Origin: Siphlonurus alternatus
Taxonomy: Eukaryota; Arthropoda; Insecta; Ephemeroptera; Siphlonuridae
Length of the DNA: 64,000 nucleotides
Assembly (NCBI GenBank): GCA_949825025.1
Contig: OX463781.1
Location: 43,207,469 to 43,271,468 of the forward strand
Direction: 5' to 3'
Position 1 is the stretch's first letter; each line of letters starts with the position of its first letter. Positions 12,640-24,853 of the stretch are shown here, one piece after another. The notes beneath the pieces are model-generated. The model saw nothing but the letters and a program-made list of their open reading frames with translations, ran no database searches and was not told where the DNA came from. A program made the translations under genes and the position numbers.

Positions 12640-12993
12640 ACCTGATAATATGGTTGAAATGGAAAAAAATTTATTGCAGAAATGAATAGAGGGTACCAAA
12701 GTATGCTACTCTGAATTTTTTTCAGATTTTTTTGAGACCCAGAACTATTTTTAAATAATTATTGAAAGTGCTGCCACGCCCCCTGAAGGCGTCAATAGGC
12801 GTTCAGTCTCTATCCTTTTTATTAAGGATTCAAGGATTCAGGGGTGCCAACTGAAATAACAGGACTTTCAATAATTATTTAAAAATTGTTTCCGGGTCAA
12901 AAAAAAAAAAAAGAAAAAATTCAGAGTAGCATAATTTGGTACCCTCTATTTATTTCTGCAATAAAATTTTTTCATGCCATGTATGTTGTCCAT
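12640..12993. mobile_element. MITE family E, copy 1 (E-a subtype)
   Basis: Long terminal inverted repeats of roughly 100 bases include TTATTGCAGAAATGAATAGA, GGGTACC, TATGCTACTCTGA, CAGATTTTTTTGAGACCC and TTTAAATAATTATTGAAAGT. The core carries CCACGCCCCCTGAAGGCGTC and a CAGGGGTGCCAACTG block. It is nearly the same as the copy at 62760-63085. No coding capacity. Confidence 0.85.
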
Positions 12994-13046
12994 TCGTATA
13001 TTTAAGGGAATTTGGGTGCAGGTGGCAACCCTGATATATCTTAATC

Positions 13047-13048
<2 letters not shown>

Positions 13049-13084
<36 letters not shown>
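13049..13084. repeat. Poly-T tract (about 36 T)
   Basis: A homopolymer lying between two family E copies. It could be the poly-A tail of a minus-strand retroposed fragment covering about 13085-13131, but no body was recognised. Confidence 0.8.
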
Positions 13085-13087
<3 letters not shown>

Positions 13088-13131
13088 CATCCAGCTTTTC
13101 CATCAATGACATAAATATCGAAATTCATGCA

Positions 13132-13441
13132 ATGGACAATCTGCATCGGTTGATTTAATGCAGAAATGAATAGTGCTAAGTTTTGATACTCTGATTTTTT
13201 CAGATTTTTTTATCTTTTAAATCCCGGAAATTTTCTTAAAAATAATGATTGATAATGCAGAGACGTTAATAGGTTTCACTTTTTATTAAAAGGAAAGGAC
13301 GTAAAAGGGGTTTGTGGGTTCAAACCTGACTTTAAAAAATATTTTAGCAATACTTTCTGGCTTATAAAAAATCAGGGCAATATAAATTTATGGCCTTTAT
13401 TAATGTCTGCAATAAATAAAAAATCAAGCAAGTTGTCCACT
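13132..13441. mobile_element. MITE family E, copy 2 (E-b subtype, diverged)
   Basis: The ends match family E (ATGCAGAAATGAATAG, and TGCAATAAAT with AAGTTGTCCAC). The core differs from copy 1: it contains GTGGGTTCAAACCTGAC at about 13312 and a block ATTTTAGCAATACTTTCTGG, shared with the copies at 32090 and 46130. GGTTCAAACC matches the polymerase III B-box consensus. Confidence 0.7.
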
Positions 13442-14345
13442 CGTGGCAAAGCTGTAGGCTCAAAATCACTAAAAAAATTACACTGAAAGATTAATATTTT
13501 GAAGATCATTCAATAAATACTACATATTTTAGTTTTAATAATTTACTCTAGAACTTATTGAGGTATCCTAACATTTATTTTTTATAAAGTAATACATATT
13601 TTCGCACTTACTTCCAGATTACATAAAATATCAACCCTTAATCGTATTTTTTTTTCGGTATTAAAATATTAATTTTACATTTAATTAATATTATTATATT
13701 TTCTTATTACCTGATGGTATAATGAATTTTTAGCGTTTTTCAGACAGTCTCGTGAAAATATTCATAAAACTTTGTAGAGTAGGTAGAAGGGGGTTGAGGG
13801 TGAATTTCCCGAGTTAAAGACGAGAGCATAGCAAACACAGAGGGTCAGCGGCTGCCTCAACGCATTTGCTCCCCCCTCCCCCTCCCATTTCTCTCACGTG
13901 ACCACTCGTCTCGCCAGATACTTCAAACAAAATGGCAGGGCGAGGAAAAATAATTGTTTAATTATGTCAATTAAAATTTAAAATATATAAATTAAAGATG
14001 TGAATTGTTCTATGTACTTCATGTTAATTTAATAACAATGGCACTTTATAGAATAATAAATACATCAAATGAAACAAACAGTCAATAATGACTATTTGCA
14101 ATATTTGAACTGGTAAGGATTTATTTAATATGGGTATTCAACATAATATCTAGACTATATTTAATTGAAATAACATACTGAACACTACATATTTATACAA
14201 GGCTACACATAAAAATTATAATTATTAATTATACAGTATATTTTTATAATATGTGCTTCATGATTAAAAATTGACAGGAGTACAAAATTTGTTAATTTTA
14301 AAAATGTAAAATAATTTTTCCATTGAAAAAAAGTAGAGGTGTCCG
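13442..14345. other. Spacer with a GC-richer patch at 13785-13935
   Basis: The patch is G/C-rich, contains CACGTGAC and a C-run CCCCCCTCCCCCTCCC, and leads to AACAAAATGGCAGG followed by only nine codons before a stop. It looks promoter-like, but no donor or longer frame follows, so I do not call a gene. Confidence 0.3.
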
Positions 14346-14349
14346 TCCT

Positions 14350-14470
14350 AACTGAGGTGTTCCACGGTTCCTTCAATCTCACCTCAGCAAATGCTGGGAC
14401 GCATAACAGACCGTGGCCACCATAATTTCCTTATCTTATCCCTATACTTTTTTTTCTTGTGAAATGATAT
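14350..14470 (+). mobile_element. SINE 3' segment (5S-SINE-like tail), fragment
   Basis: It contains CTGAGGTGTTCCACGGTTCC, CTCACCTCAGCAAATGCTGG and CAGACCGTGGCC. The same block occurs at 29724-29862 and in diverged form near the 3' parts of the two 5S-derived SINEs. The head is missing. Confidence 0.65.
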
Positions 14471-16795
14471 CATTGCTTGAATTAAAAGAATTCAATAAAA
14501 TATAATCGAATCTTAAAAGAAATACTATAATTGACTGTTTTTTTTTTTATAAAATAATAAATTTACGCTGCAAAATTATATAAAAAACTTATGATCCTAA
14601 TCTGTAGTCTGTTTTCTGAATAAATATAATAAATAAATAGGTAGGGATTTTTTACTATAACCTTAATATTCATCTCTTTGGGATGAAATTTTAATCAAAA
14701 TATTCCCCTTCGATATTTGACAGTTTGTGTAACTAATTTGACCGTAGAAATAAGTGAGGTTTTCTCTCCCAACCACAACAGAATACAATAACTTCATAGC
14801 CATAAATCACATTTTAAATTGAATAAAGCCAGGAAAAATTGCCTCCACACATTTCTCATGAAAGGAATATTATCATTTTTTTTTTATTTTTAATTAACTT
14901 GAAACTAATTTAAAAAAAAAATTAAATTTATGGGCACCAAAAAAAATCGAATATAAAGTTCAAAACTGTTTTGTCTATAGTTGCACCACCCAATGGAGTA
15001 GTTTGGTGGCTATTGTCAAAATTCAACCACCTTTTTTCTTTATTTAAAATTAAACCTTTATAATTATCTCAAAGTTTAAATTTACTGTTTGACTAAGACA
15101 ATTATATAGCTGCATAAATTTTACGGAACAATACCAGTCATACTGTCAACTATTTTGGTGATGCTGTATTGGTCCTCACCCTTTAACATGTTAATTAATG
15201 TTATTTTAATCATATTATTATCTTTATTTTTTTAAATTTAACTGTGTGTAATTTATGTATGCATTGATATTAGGTGAAATAAATAAATAAAATTCCATGT
15301 TAACAAAGTAATTGTAAAAAAAAAAAAAAAAAAATCCTAGTATTAAAATAACATAAAGAATAATTTTTAAATGATTAAAAAGTGTTAATATAGAACTTAT
15401 TTGTATACTAAAATAATAATATGAGTTAAGTCTATTTAATAATAATTTACTTAATTACTCTATTATAATTTTAATTATTTTAAACACGACACAATTATGA
15501 TATTAAATAGTTTTAAAATAAGTCTTTAGAGAGTCTAAGTATTTTAGAAGGTACAATAAACTAATTTGCGCACACCATAATTTCCTTGTCTCTTTGAATA
15601 TTTAATAGAAGGCTTTTATGTGTGGTGGAGATAGAATTCCCTTTCGTGATCAATTTTTCATGAGTTTCTGAAGCTGGGCGGCCAGCTACGGCCTGGATTT
15701 GCCCGGGACTAAACGCTCCATATAAGGAATATAAACTTCCTCTACCGTCACTTTATTGTGACGTCATGATAACAACTTTTTTTTTTTAAAGTAACTTCAC
15801 TTGTTTTTGCATTCTTCCTTCATTTAAAATTTTTCCCTAAAGGACAAAAATTCTACCTATTATTTAAATTTTATGGTATGCTAGAAGATATTATATTCCA
15901 GACAGTGTGAAAAAAAAATATATAATAATATTCATTAGCACATTCTCATCTCAATTATATAGAAGTTATTTGAAGAAATGCTTACCAAAAATGCATTGAA
16001 ATAATTATAAATACTTATAAAAAAATTCATAAAATATTGTATAATTACGAATGGAGAATAAATTACGTCTACATTGTATTTAATGAAACCAATCCATTTC
16101 AGGATTAAACTCCAATAACTTGTGTCTATTTCTCTAAAAAATAATTCACAATTTTAAAAGAAATATTTTTTTTTCAAAATATTGATGCACACAGCCATAA
16201 TAGAAGTCGAACAAAAATAATTTCCTTATTGAATTTATTAGAAAAAAAAAAATTGAAAATTTCAATGATGTGCAATTTATTTTGTACAATAGTTACCTGA
16301 GAAACAAAGTTTGAATACAAACCTTGCCTGAGAATATTAAGCACTAGATAAATTAAAATTTTTCGTTTCAATTGTTTTTTTTAATTAATGTACAGTAAAA
16401 TTTTATCCTTTCTTGAATGTCAATATATTGTATATTGCTTTGATATCTTTGTTTTAAACAACTATTAATATTGTACTACTTTTTCTTCTTCTCAAACTTA
16501 TAGTTCCTAGAGGTTTAAATGTATAATATGTGATTTATAAATAATTGAAATAATAAATATAATGAACAATAAAAATCTCTTAGCAATTAAATTGAAACCA
16601 ACTTTTTCATATATTATATGAATTACAAAGGACTCCCTCCACAAAAAATGACCACTATTTTATTTATGCTCAATTTGCAGTAGATTGCATGTACGGGAAT
16701 AACTCTTTTGGTTTCAATTTGGAATTGGATGAAAATAGCTCCATAATTAAGCTTCATATAAACTATAATATTTTTGTGGCTGCAAAATTTTGAGA
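14471..16795. other. AT-rich spacer, nothing recognised
   Basis: There are A-runs (about 15316-15334) and short ORFs. A GC-richer patch at about 15670-15725 has no identifiable content. Confidence 0.45.
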
Positions 16796-16965
16796 TGGTT
16801 GAATAGTCAGCTTATTTTGTATTTTTTCAACTGTCCTATCTAAACCTATGTAAAAAACAACAACTCGAAATTGATTTTTTTGCATAAAATAATTTTTTTA
16901 GAGAAAAATAAGTTCTTAATTCATTATCAGAAGAACCCTAAATGAGGGGGTAGGATATGTTCTCA
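16796..16965 (-). mobile_element. Family O fragment
   Basis: It is the reverse complement of 59990-60165, sharing CCTATCTAAACCTATGTAAA and AATTCATTATCAGAAGAACC. Terminal structure is not intact. Confidence 0.5.
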
Positions 16966-17668
16966 AATTGATTGCTCTATATTATATAGAGGTTTCTATA
17001 ATTGAAGCCTCTATATTAGTGATATTTTTGTAAGAATAAAGTTTGATTTTAAATTTTCTATTTTTTTTTTTTTTTTTTTACATACTGGTCAATTATTTTG
17101 CAAACACGATGTGGACAGATTTTTTACGTCATTGTAATTTATATATAATTTACTATAATATAGCAATTACATTGAAGTAATTATAAAATAATTGGAACCA
17201 ATTTCATTTAATATATAATTAAAAACGTATTCCATGATTTAATTGTTCACTATTATATATAGACAACAATAGCTCATATACTCTCCCACATCGTTACAAT
17301 ACATCAAGTGTTTGGAAACAGAAGGACACTTACTATGTATTACCAAGATCAAATTATAAAAGAGGTAACGTAACCATTATATATAAATTATAATAAGAAA
17401 AAAAACATGTAGTTTATCTATGCGTAATTTGTAATTCTTAATTCTTCAGTTTCGATGACGTTATTAGAAACTTTGAAACGTTGAAACTTTGAAAAAGCAC
17501 TAATTAACGTTTCAAAGTTAGTTTATACATGTTAATGAAAGGTAATGACATATTTCATGAGCTATATATGTATTTTTTTTTATTTTTGTATTTTTTTATT
17601 TTTTAGAGCGGTAAAATAATTTATCATCAGGTACTGATTTAGAAACATTACAAATTTTTAAAATAATG
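16966..17668. other. AT-rich spacer with a repeated block at 17430-17520
   Basis: The block around CGTTATTAGAAACTTTGAAA recurs at 60240-60320 beside another family O copy, so it is probably part of the same family's body. There are inverted AACTTTGAAACGT motifs within it. Confidence 0.4.
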
Positions 17669-17793
17669 AGGTCTGTTTGTAAATACACAAACAGAAATAA
17701 TCGATTATTATTGAAGAAACTTCTGTACTTCCATGTATAAGGGATCATCGATAATAATTGATTATTTCTGATTGTGTGTTTACGAATAAACCT
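17669..17793. mobile_element. MITE family L (single copy)
   Basis: A near-perfect foldback: AGGTCTGTTTGTAAATACAC at the left end and GTGTGTTTACGAATAAACCT at the right, with inner arms AGAAATAATCGATTATTATT and its inverse. It is 125 bp, with a loop of about 25 bp. Confidence 0.75.
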
Positions 17794-18479
17794 ACTTTTT
17801 TTTTCATCACAGAGAAGATAATTATTTATTTATCTTGATTCGTGCAATCTTCAAAGCTCCTGCAAGAGTAAAATTATACATTGAAATATTAATATTGTGA
17901 AGATACGACAATGTTTTTACTTACCAGTGCTCTAACACCCAATCCACTTACTTTGTTCAATTACTCAATTTTGAACACCTGTGATACCTGTTTCCAGTTT
18001 GTACTTTGGTTCATATAGGCTCTGCTGATAATAGCACTTGGCTGTATTGTAAGCGCCGGCGCCACCAGGGCGTGACAAAGAGAGGTTTACACTCACCAAA
18101 GTGTAGTGGACCGCCGTGACCTCACAAACTGCTGAAAATCATCATCATGATTATATTTAAACCAATTTTAGTACATCCTTCATAATCATCAAATTTCAAC
18201 ACTTTGGACTTGCTAAAATATTAAAGTTCTTCAGTTTATGAACGTTGCTAAGAAGCGAATGAAAATTTAATATATTGAAATCAATGTCTTCTTTCAAAAT
18301 ATATACCCCACATTTTCTTAAATTACTCATTTTCAATCATCAATCAGAAGTAATTTTCAACTATAAAATGTGTAGTTCCCTTACTTTTTTTTATTTTTAG
18401 AAAACTGCACTTGTAAATATTTAGATACTGTATATTTTTCAGTTCCTTCATTTTCACGTTTAATGGGTTCCTGTTAATT
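17794..18479. other. AT-rich spacer with a GC-richer patch at 18045-18125
   Basis: The patch includes GCGCCGGCGCC and a TTTACACTCACCAAAGTGTA hairpin. A minus-strand CTG|GTAAGTA donor-like motif lies at about 17925, but no exon could be supported. Confidence 0.3.
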
Positions 18480-18600
18480 GGACTTGATTTTCAGTACTTT
18501 TCACAATTTTAAGTACAAATTTAGTACTGAGTTAAATAGAGTCAATTTTAGCAGAAAAATTGTCTTCAGAATAAAGAATCTAAAATTTTGGTGTGTATAT
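18480..18600. mobile_element. Fragment related to element N
   Basis: GTACTT/AAGTAC motifs followed by GAATCTAAAATTTTGGTGTG resemble the right end of the 11339-12364 element. Confidence 0.45.
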
Positions 18601-18608
18601 GTTGGCAT

Positions 18609-18880
18609 CCGGACGCGAATTCGCTTCGGACGCGAATTCGCTTCAGACGCGAAATTTTTGTTCCCAACGCGTTGGGATCATTCAAAAATTCCAAGAAGCG
18701 AAATTCGCGTTCGGAGCATCGCAATTTTGATCCCAACGCGTTGGACACTTTAGCAAAATTCACAACGCGTTGGGATCAAAATTATTTGATCACAATGCCT
18801 TCGGAACAAACGAGAATGATCTCAATGCGTTGTGAACAATGTGAAAAACGTCCAACGCGTTCGGAACAAAATTAAGATGT
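18609..18880. repeat. CpG-rich minisatellite cluster
   Basis: Two tandem structures lie side by side. At 18609-18655 a 17-bp unit GGACGCGAATTCGCTTC occurs about 2.7 times. From about 18704 to 18880 a unit of about 30 bp centred on AACGCGTT recurs at 18735, 18764, 18794, 18824 and 18854, with TCGGAACAAA or TGGGATCA following. The CpG density is far above the surrounding AT-rich DNA. ORFs crossing it are by-products of the repeat. Confidence 0.75.
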
Positions 18881-19115
18881 ATTTTAATGATTTCCATGAC
18901 GCGAAATTAATGGCGAGAAAGTCAAACTCATTGAAATTTTAAATAGGATGAGTATCGCGGTTCGCGGTGAACATTAATAAATTAAAAACACAATATTTTC
19001 GTATTATGCTAATTAATTAATAAATTAATTAATTACTTGAAACGTAAGAATGGAAGAACAAAAAATAGGGACGTATTATGAATAAGAAAACAGCACTTAC
19101 CTTTCAAAAAAGCAT

Positions 19116-19380
19116 CCCACCAGTTCAGCAGTTGACATTCAAAAAGAGCGCCAAAGAAAATTGGGGCTTATGATGCATGTCAAGCGCCATGATTGGTCAA
19201 GCATAACTAATCGTATATCTTGACGTCATAAGCCCCATTTTTCTTTGGCGCACTTTTTGATTGTCAACTGCTGAACTGGTGGAAGGCTGAGGGTGGTGAC
19301 TATTTTTTTGGTGCACAAGTATAAGTTTGACATTATTTATAAAACGTTAACAATATAAAAGTTGAAGCGGTTCTTCTCCT
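19116..19380. mobile_element. MITE family D, copy 1 (left end lost)
   Basis: Inner inverted arms CACCAGTTCAGCAGTTGACA and TGTCAACTGCTGAACTGGTG, with GCGCCAAAGAAAATTGGGGC and its inverse. The right flank continues to GCGGTTCTTCTCCT before TTAA, matching the intact copy at 49825-50188. The corresponding left outer arm is absent. Confidence 0.75.
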
Positions 19381-19983
<603 letters not shown>

Positions 19984-20497
19984 TCCTTTGATACCAGTCT
20001 ATAAATGTAACATATTGATTTAAAATAGAACCATTTACTGGTTAATATTATCTATTAAACAAAACCAGCTATATATACATACGTATTTAATATTGAATAG
20101 TAGCTTTCATGTTACTTATTTCTAATATTTCAACTTCTAAATTCAATGAAAAAATTAAAAATGTATGTATTATTTTCATTCATTAATTTCATTGAAGCAA
20201 ATTTTTTTGATGGATGCTGTGATACACTAGCTAAACGCTATGATATTGGTAAGAACATTAACAGGTGTTTTCTATCCAAAAATTTGGCAAAAAAAAAAAA
20301 ATAATTGAACTCTGATTTTGTTTTCTGATCCAGGATCTGCTAAAAACCTTCGCGGAACCGGTTAATACTTTTCTGTTTCAAAGTTACAAAATATTCTAAT
20401 ATATTTTTTTTTCATTTTTGCCTTAAGGCAGTAAATTTAATTAAGATTGTATTACCTTATAGCACCTCCTTACAAAAAATAATATATTTTTTTGTCT

Positions 20498-20650
20498 TAA
20501 GCCTGTATTACACCATACATTTTTGCATACCATGTTTCCTTGCAAGAATATTTCATCTCCACACAAACAAATGGGGTTTAAGTTTTCTTCTAATGAAAAA
20601 TTGTATGCAATAGTTTGAAAAATTGTATCGTGTATAAATAACGGCTTTTT
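20498..20650. mobile_element. MITE family B, copy 2
   Basis: TAAGCCTGTATTACACCATA at the left and AAATTGTATCGTGTATAAAT with GGCTTTT at the right. More diverged than copy 1. Confidence 0.65.
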
Positions 20651-20893
20651 GGCAGTAGAACAGACTATTTGTGAACTGAAAATTTATATGTCTCGTAACA
20701 ACTCAAAATACCAGCCTCTGTTCCTTCTTCATATGAAACATGATTTGTATTGGGATGCTAAACAAGTCGCCTCTATAACCAAATATCAAGACTGAGAGGT
20801 AAAATAAATTTCTCAAGTTTCAATGGATTTCCAAATTTAACGTAAACATATTTTCCTCTCAAGTTTTTGTATATATTTATTACTTTGATTTTT

Positions 20894-21053
20894 ATATACT
20901 CTGATTCACATTTAACTTGGTTTTCATCTTGTTTGTAACGTCTTTTGACATTGGTGCGTTGTTTGTAACGAAGAACTTTACTGGCCGAGTCGAGCCGAAG
21001 GACAACCGAGCGCTTCCGACGAAACCCAAGTTAAATATGAACCTTAGTATATA
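20894..21053. mobile_element. MITE family C, copy 2 (diverged)
   Basis: It shares TTGTTTGTAACG, GGCCGAGTCGAGCCGAAGGA and TTCACATTTAACTTGG / CCAAGTTAAATATGAA arms with copy 1 at 22984-23136. Confidence 0.65.
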
Positions 21054-21301
21054 GACTGGCGTGAATTACTTTTTATTTATTTGAAGCTATACGATTTATA
21101 CTTCGGGGTTGAAAAATTATTAGATTATGTCATATTTAAGGATAAAAATGTAAAAAAAAAAGACTTCTTTATTACATGTGAAGATAAAATTATAGATGTA
21201 ATGCTTTTTGATGTCATTATATATAATTTATGTTAAAAGAGGGTATAGAAAATAAAAATCTTGAGTTTATATTAAACTCATCGTTCAGTTGTTTACTCAA
21301 T

Positions 21302-21364
21302 TCAAATACTAAAAATGTCCGATCCGGCTATACTTTAACATGGCCGGACATTTTTATTTGAACA
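21302..21364. repeat. Short inverted repeat
   Basis: TTCAAATACTAAAAATGTCC at the left pairs with GGACATTTTTATTTGAA at the right, with ATCCGGC/GGCCGG inside. It could be a very short MITE. The rest of 21054-22080 shows only a poly-T run at about 21547-21566. Confidence 0.6.
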
Positions 21365-22080
21365 GAGTGTACCTGTCGTCACGCACATACCTTGGTGTAC
21401 ATCCCTGTGTGTGACTCTTGTGAAAGAAGGAGTGGAAGCATGAGATTCAATTATACAAAAAGAGGCAATAACGTTTCTTGGCTATATTTCATGTACTTTT
21501 CTCTTCTCAAGAGTATCAATAATTCTTCTACTACTTTTACCTCTCTTTTTTTTTTTTTTTTTTTTGTCTTTTCTCACGTGAAACACATGAGCGTTCTTTT
21601 TTATTCTGTTATCCTTTACTGACAGAAAAATTTTGATAAAATTTATAATATTATTAATTTGAATTATATAGATAATAAAATTATATTGTAAAGTGTTTGA
21701 TAAATATATTATAATTATTATAGGTTACGGTAGACATTATGAAATTTTATTTGTATGGTGATAAAAGACCTCGAGTTATGTGTTGTAAATTTGTAAATTA
21801 AGATATTTTTGAACTCTAGCTCAATCTTGTTGCATAGTCATGAAACGCCTCCATGTTAAACATTTACTATGATTATGACGTCACAACGTGTTGCAGAAAA
21901 TTTTTAGAAGTGCAGCTAAAGGGTTAAAAATATCTGAAAATAATTTAAAATACATAAATTAAGGTTATGTGTCTAATTTTCAATAATAAAAGAAAAGTAA
22001 TTTTTCAATTTTTTGATAAAGTTGCAACGCAAACGAGTGAGTTTGACGAAAATTAGCCAAAGGTTATGTAATCGCAATAA

Positions 22081-22268
22081 TGTAAACTCGTCGCCTTGGA
22101 AAATTGTCCACTTGCAGCCTTGTTATTAACAAGGCTATATAACAAGGCTGCAAGTTGAGTTGTTAATCACCAAGCACTGTGTTATTCTTACGGGGGATAG
22201 TGCTGATTAACAAGACTGCAAAGGGAAAAGGGAAAAAGGGAAATTCTCTGAGGCGACGACTCTATACA
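22081..22268. mobile_element. MITE family A, copy 2 (internally expanded)
   Basis: The ends are TGTAAACTCGTCGCC and GGCGACGACTCTATACA. The internal TTGCAGCCTTGTTA / AACAAGGCTGCAAG pair is present more than once, making this copy about 60 bp longer than the other two. This suggests internal duplication or a self-nested event. Confidence 0.75.
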
Positions 22269-22651
22269 AAAGTCAATGATATATATTATCATATATCTTA
22301 TCATATTTATAATAATATTAATAATATTGCATGTAAATTATATCACAGCAAAGTGCAAGCAGTTTTATAATTGTAAATTTATAATATTGTACATTGAGAC
22401 ATACAATATTTTTTACAATTAAGATTTTTATAAGGAAGACAATTAAAGTTACTTTTGTATCATTCTTTAATACCTGTAACAATATTGTATGTTGTTTTGT
22501 AGGTTTAAGATTGAATTTAGGGACAAAAAAAAATGTCACTTAAGAAGTTACATTAAAAATAAAAACGTATTTGTTCAGAGGAAAACAAAAACATGCCCGT
22601 CTGTCTGTTTTTTACGATCGTCGAGTCGTCTTGTAGCTTTGTTGTCTTGAT

Positions 22652-22653
<2 letters not shown>

Positions 22654-22744
<91 letters not shown>
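22654..22744. repeat. Long (CT)n microsatellite
   Basis: About 45 CT units. Confidence 0.95.
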
Positions 22745-22747
<3 letters not shown>

Positions 22748-22983
22748 CTGTTCTCTAGGGACTTGCAACAGATCCAATAAAGCCTAGTACGACACATCAA
22801 GTACTTGTCTTCCTCGTTGAAAAAAATTCTCGACGTGCAATCTTCTCTGCCAGAACTAAATTAGATCATTTTATGGAGATGAAAATAACAGAAAACAATT
22901 GAATACTTAATTATATTAACATAAAAATGATATATACAATTCAATTGTCTTTTTTATAAATTCTATGAATAAAAATTTATCTA

Positions 22984-23136
22984 CAGTAGCCGTCACATTT
23001 AACTGGTTCATTGTCGTGTTTGTAACGCTCTCAGTCATTGGTAGTCGGTTTGTAACGAAGGACATCATTGGTCGAGTCGAGCCGAATGACTCCCGAGCGT
23101 TTCCGATCATGAGCCAGTTAAATGTGACGGCTACTG
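22984..23136. mobile_element. MITE family C, copy 1 (TA-flanked)
   Basis: Near-perfect terminal repeats CAGTAGCCGTCACATTTAAC and GTTAAATGTGACGGCTACTG, with TA on each side (22982-22983, 23137-23138). The inner part has TTGTAACG direct motifs. TA duplication with CAG ends suggests mariner/Tc1 by inference. ORFs on both strands here are artefacts of the palindrome. Confidence 0.8.
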
Positions 23137-23154
23137 TACAGTACATCATAACTG

Positions 23155-23306
23155 AAGCCTGATGTATTACACGATACAATGTTGCATGATATTTTTCCTA
23201 ACAAGAAAATTTCATCTCCATACAAACAAAAATTAAGTTAAAGTTTATTTGTAAGGAAAAATTGTATGTAATAATGAAAAATGTCATATCGTGTAGTACT
23301 GACTTA
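23155..23306. mobile_element. MITE family B, copy 3
   Basis: GAAGCCTGATGTATTACACG at the left and ATATCGTGTAGTACTGACTT at the right. It starts only 18 bp after the family C copy. Confidence 0.7.
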
Positions 23307-24758
23307 ATAAATTAAATATTAAAATACAGTGTAATAGTATACAAGTTTTTTCAGCAAAGAGGTCGATAAAATATTGAACTTACAGTTTAATTAATTGAAT
23401 AAAATTACAATTATTATTAAAATACAAAGTCTCAAAATTATTAAAAATACTAATTGATCTTCATACATGTCATAAATAGACGCTCGTGATAATTTAAATT
23501 TAATTTTGTAAAAAAATCATGAACGTTAATATTTCTTGCAAACAAAAAAGGCACGTAACTTTTTTTAAACATATTTAAATACAAATTTGACCACTTTTTA
23601 TATCTTGACAGGGATACGAATATTTTCACAAGATGTAGTTTAGTCATGTAATTGAACAGTAATTGTACGATACTGTTAAGGAATCTTTAAGTCGAGTATT
23701 ATGTGAACGAGGATATTTATTGTAATTACAGCAGCTAATAAAGAATAATATATATATTTTCAAAAAATTACACTATATACTACTACACTTTTATTATAAC
23801 ATAATAAGTATATGATAATTATATATTATACATGCAGTATCATGCAGGTGGCTTTCCCATATAAGGAAATAATTTTATATTAAAAATAAATATCTACTGA
23901 AAAAAATATTTAAACAAAAAATCAAAATACTTAAGTTAAAACACCAACAAGGCAAAACAGTTTTACAATTATTTTATTTTTTTTTGTTGGTTTTAAATCC
24001 AATTAAAATTAATTTACCAGTTACTTGAAGTACCTCAAAAATCCTATACTTTGAAAAGGTATTCTTGTTGCCTATTTTTCCATTTACGATTGATCCACAA
24101 TGTGTTGACGTTAGCTCGATTGTGTCTCAAGCGACGATGTTAAATAAAATACTTCCCACACTCGTCTGCTCTGTCTCTTCAAACGTAGACTGCCTTTTAA
24201 TCTAAAGCTTCATAAATAGTACCATGTAATTGCAAAAAATTCAAGTCCAATTAACTGCATGACTAAAGTTTCAAGCAGATCTTGGAAACGTTAACTTTTC
24301 CTTCATTTCTAACCTTTCAGACATCTCAAGCTTTTTAATTATTTTTGTTCATTGTGATTTTTAATATTTTGTAATTTTATCATTTTTATTGTTAGTTTAT
24401 TTTAACTTTATTTTATTCAATTTTTTATAAAAGTTAAAAGAGAGATATATTTTCTTACTTCCATTCAATTCTGGTGAGTAAAATTTTTAACATTTTTTGA
24501 TGACAAATATTGTTATTGTTATGATGCGTCGTCAACGGATTCGTATATAATGTATTACACACCGTCATGTGAACATAATCATTGCTGTTTCCAAAGAGTT
24601 AATTTGCTACCAATATTAATGACTTTTTTTTTCTTTATTTTTTTACACACTATTGTCGTAGGAAAATATTTCTGATACCTGAGATGTGAATGTTATCTTA
24701 TGGCTTGTTGCTTTCATATCACCTGTATGATTCTAGTTACCTTATGTAACAGACTAGG

Positions 24759-24761
<3 letters not shown>
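23307..24761. other. AT-rich, nothing recognised
   Basis: No supportable feature in about 1.4 kb. Confidence 0.45.

Positions 24762-24850
<89 letters not shown>
24762..24850. repeat. Long (GA)n microsatellite
   Basis: About 44 GA units. The following 24851-25120 is GC-richer and contains a G-run cluster at about 25046-25073, but no gene is recognised. Confidence 0.95.

Positions 24851-24853
<3 letters not shown>

Noticed and set aside
13932..13961. ATG after a promoter-like GC patch (MAGRGK start, reminiscent of histone N-termini)
   Set aside because: The frame ends after nine codons and no donor follows.
18478..18875. Three overlapping ORFs on both strands with RIRFGREF-like repeats
   Set aside because: Artefacts of the CpG-rich tandem repeats.
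22916..23179. 87- and 65-codon ORFs on opposite strands with shared peptide strings
   Set aside because: Both are products of the family C inverted repeat.
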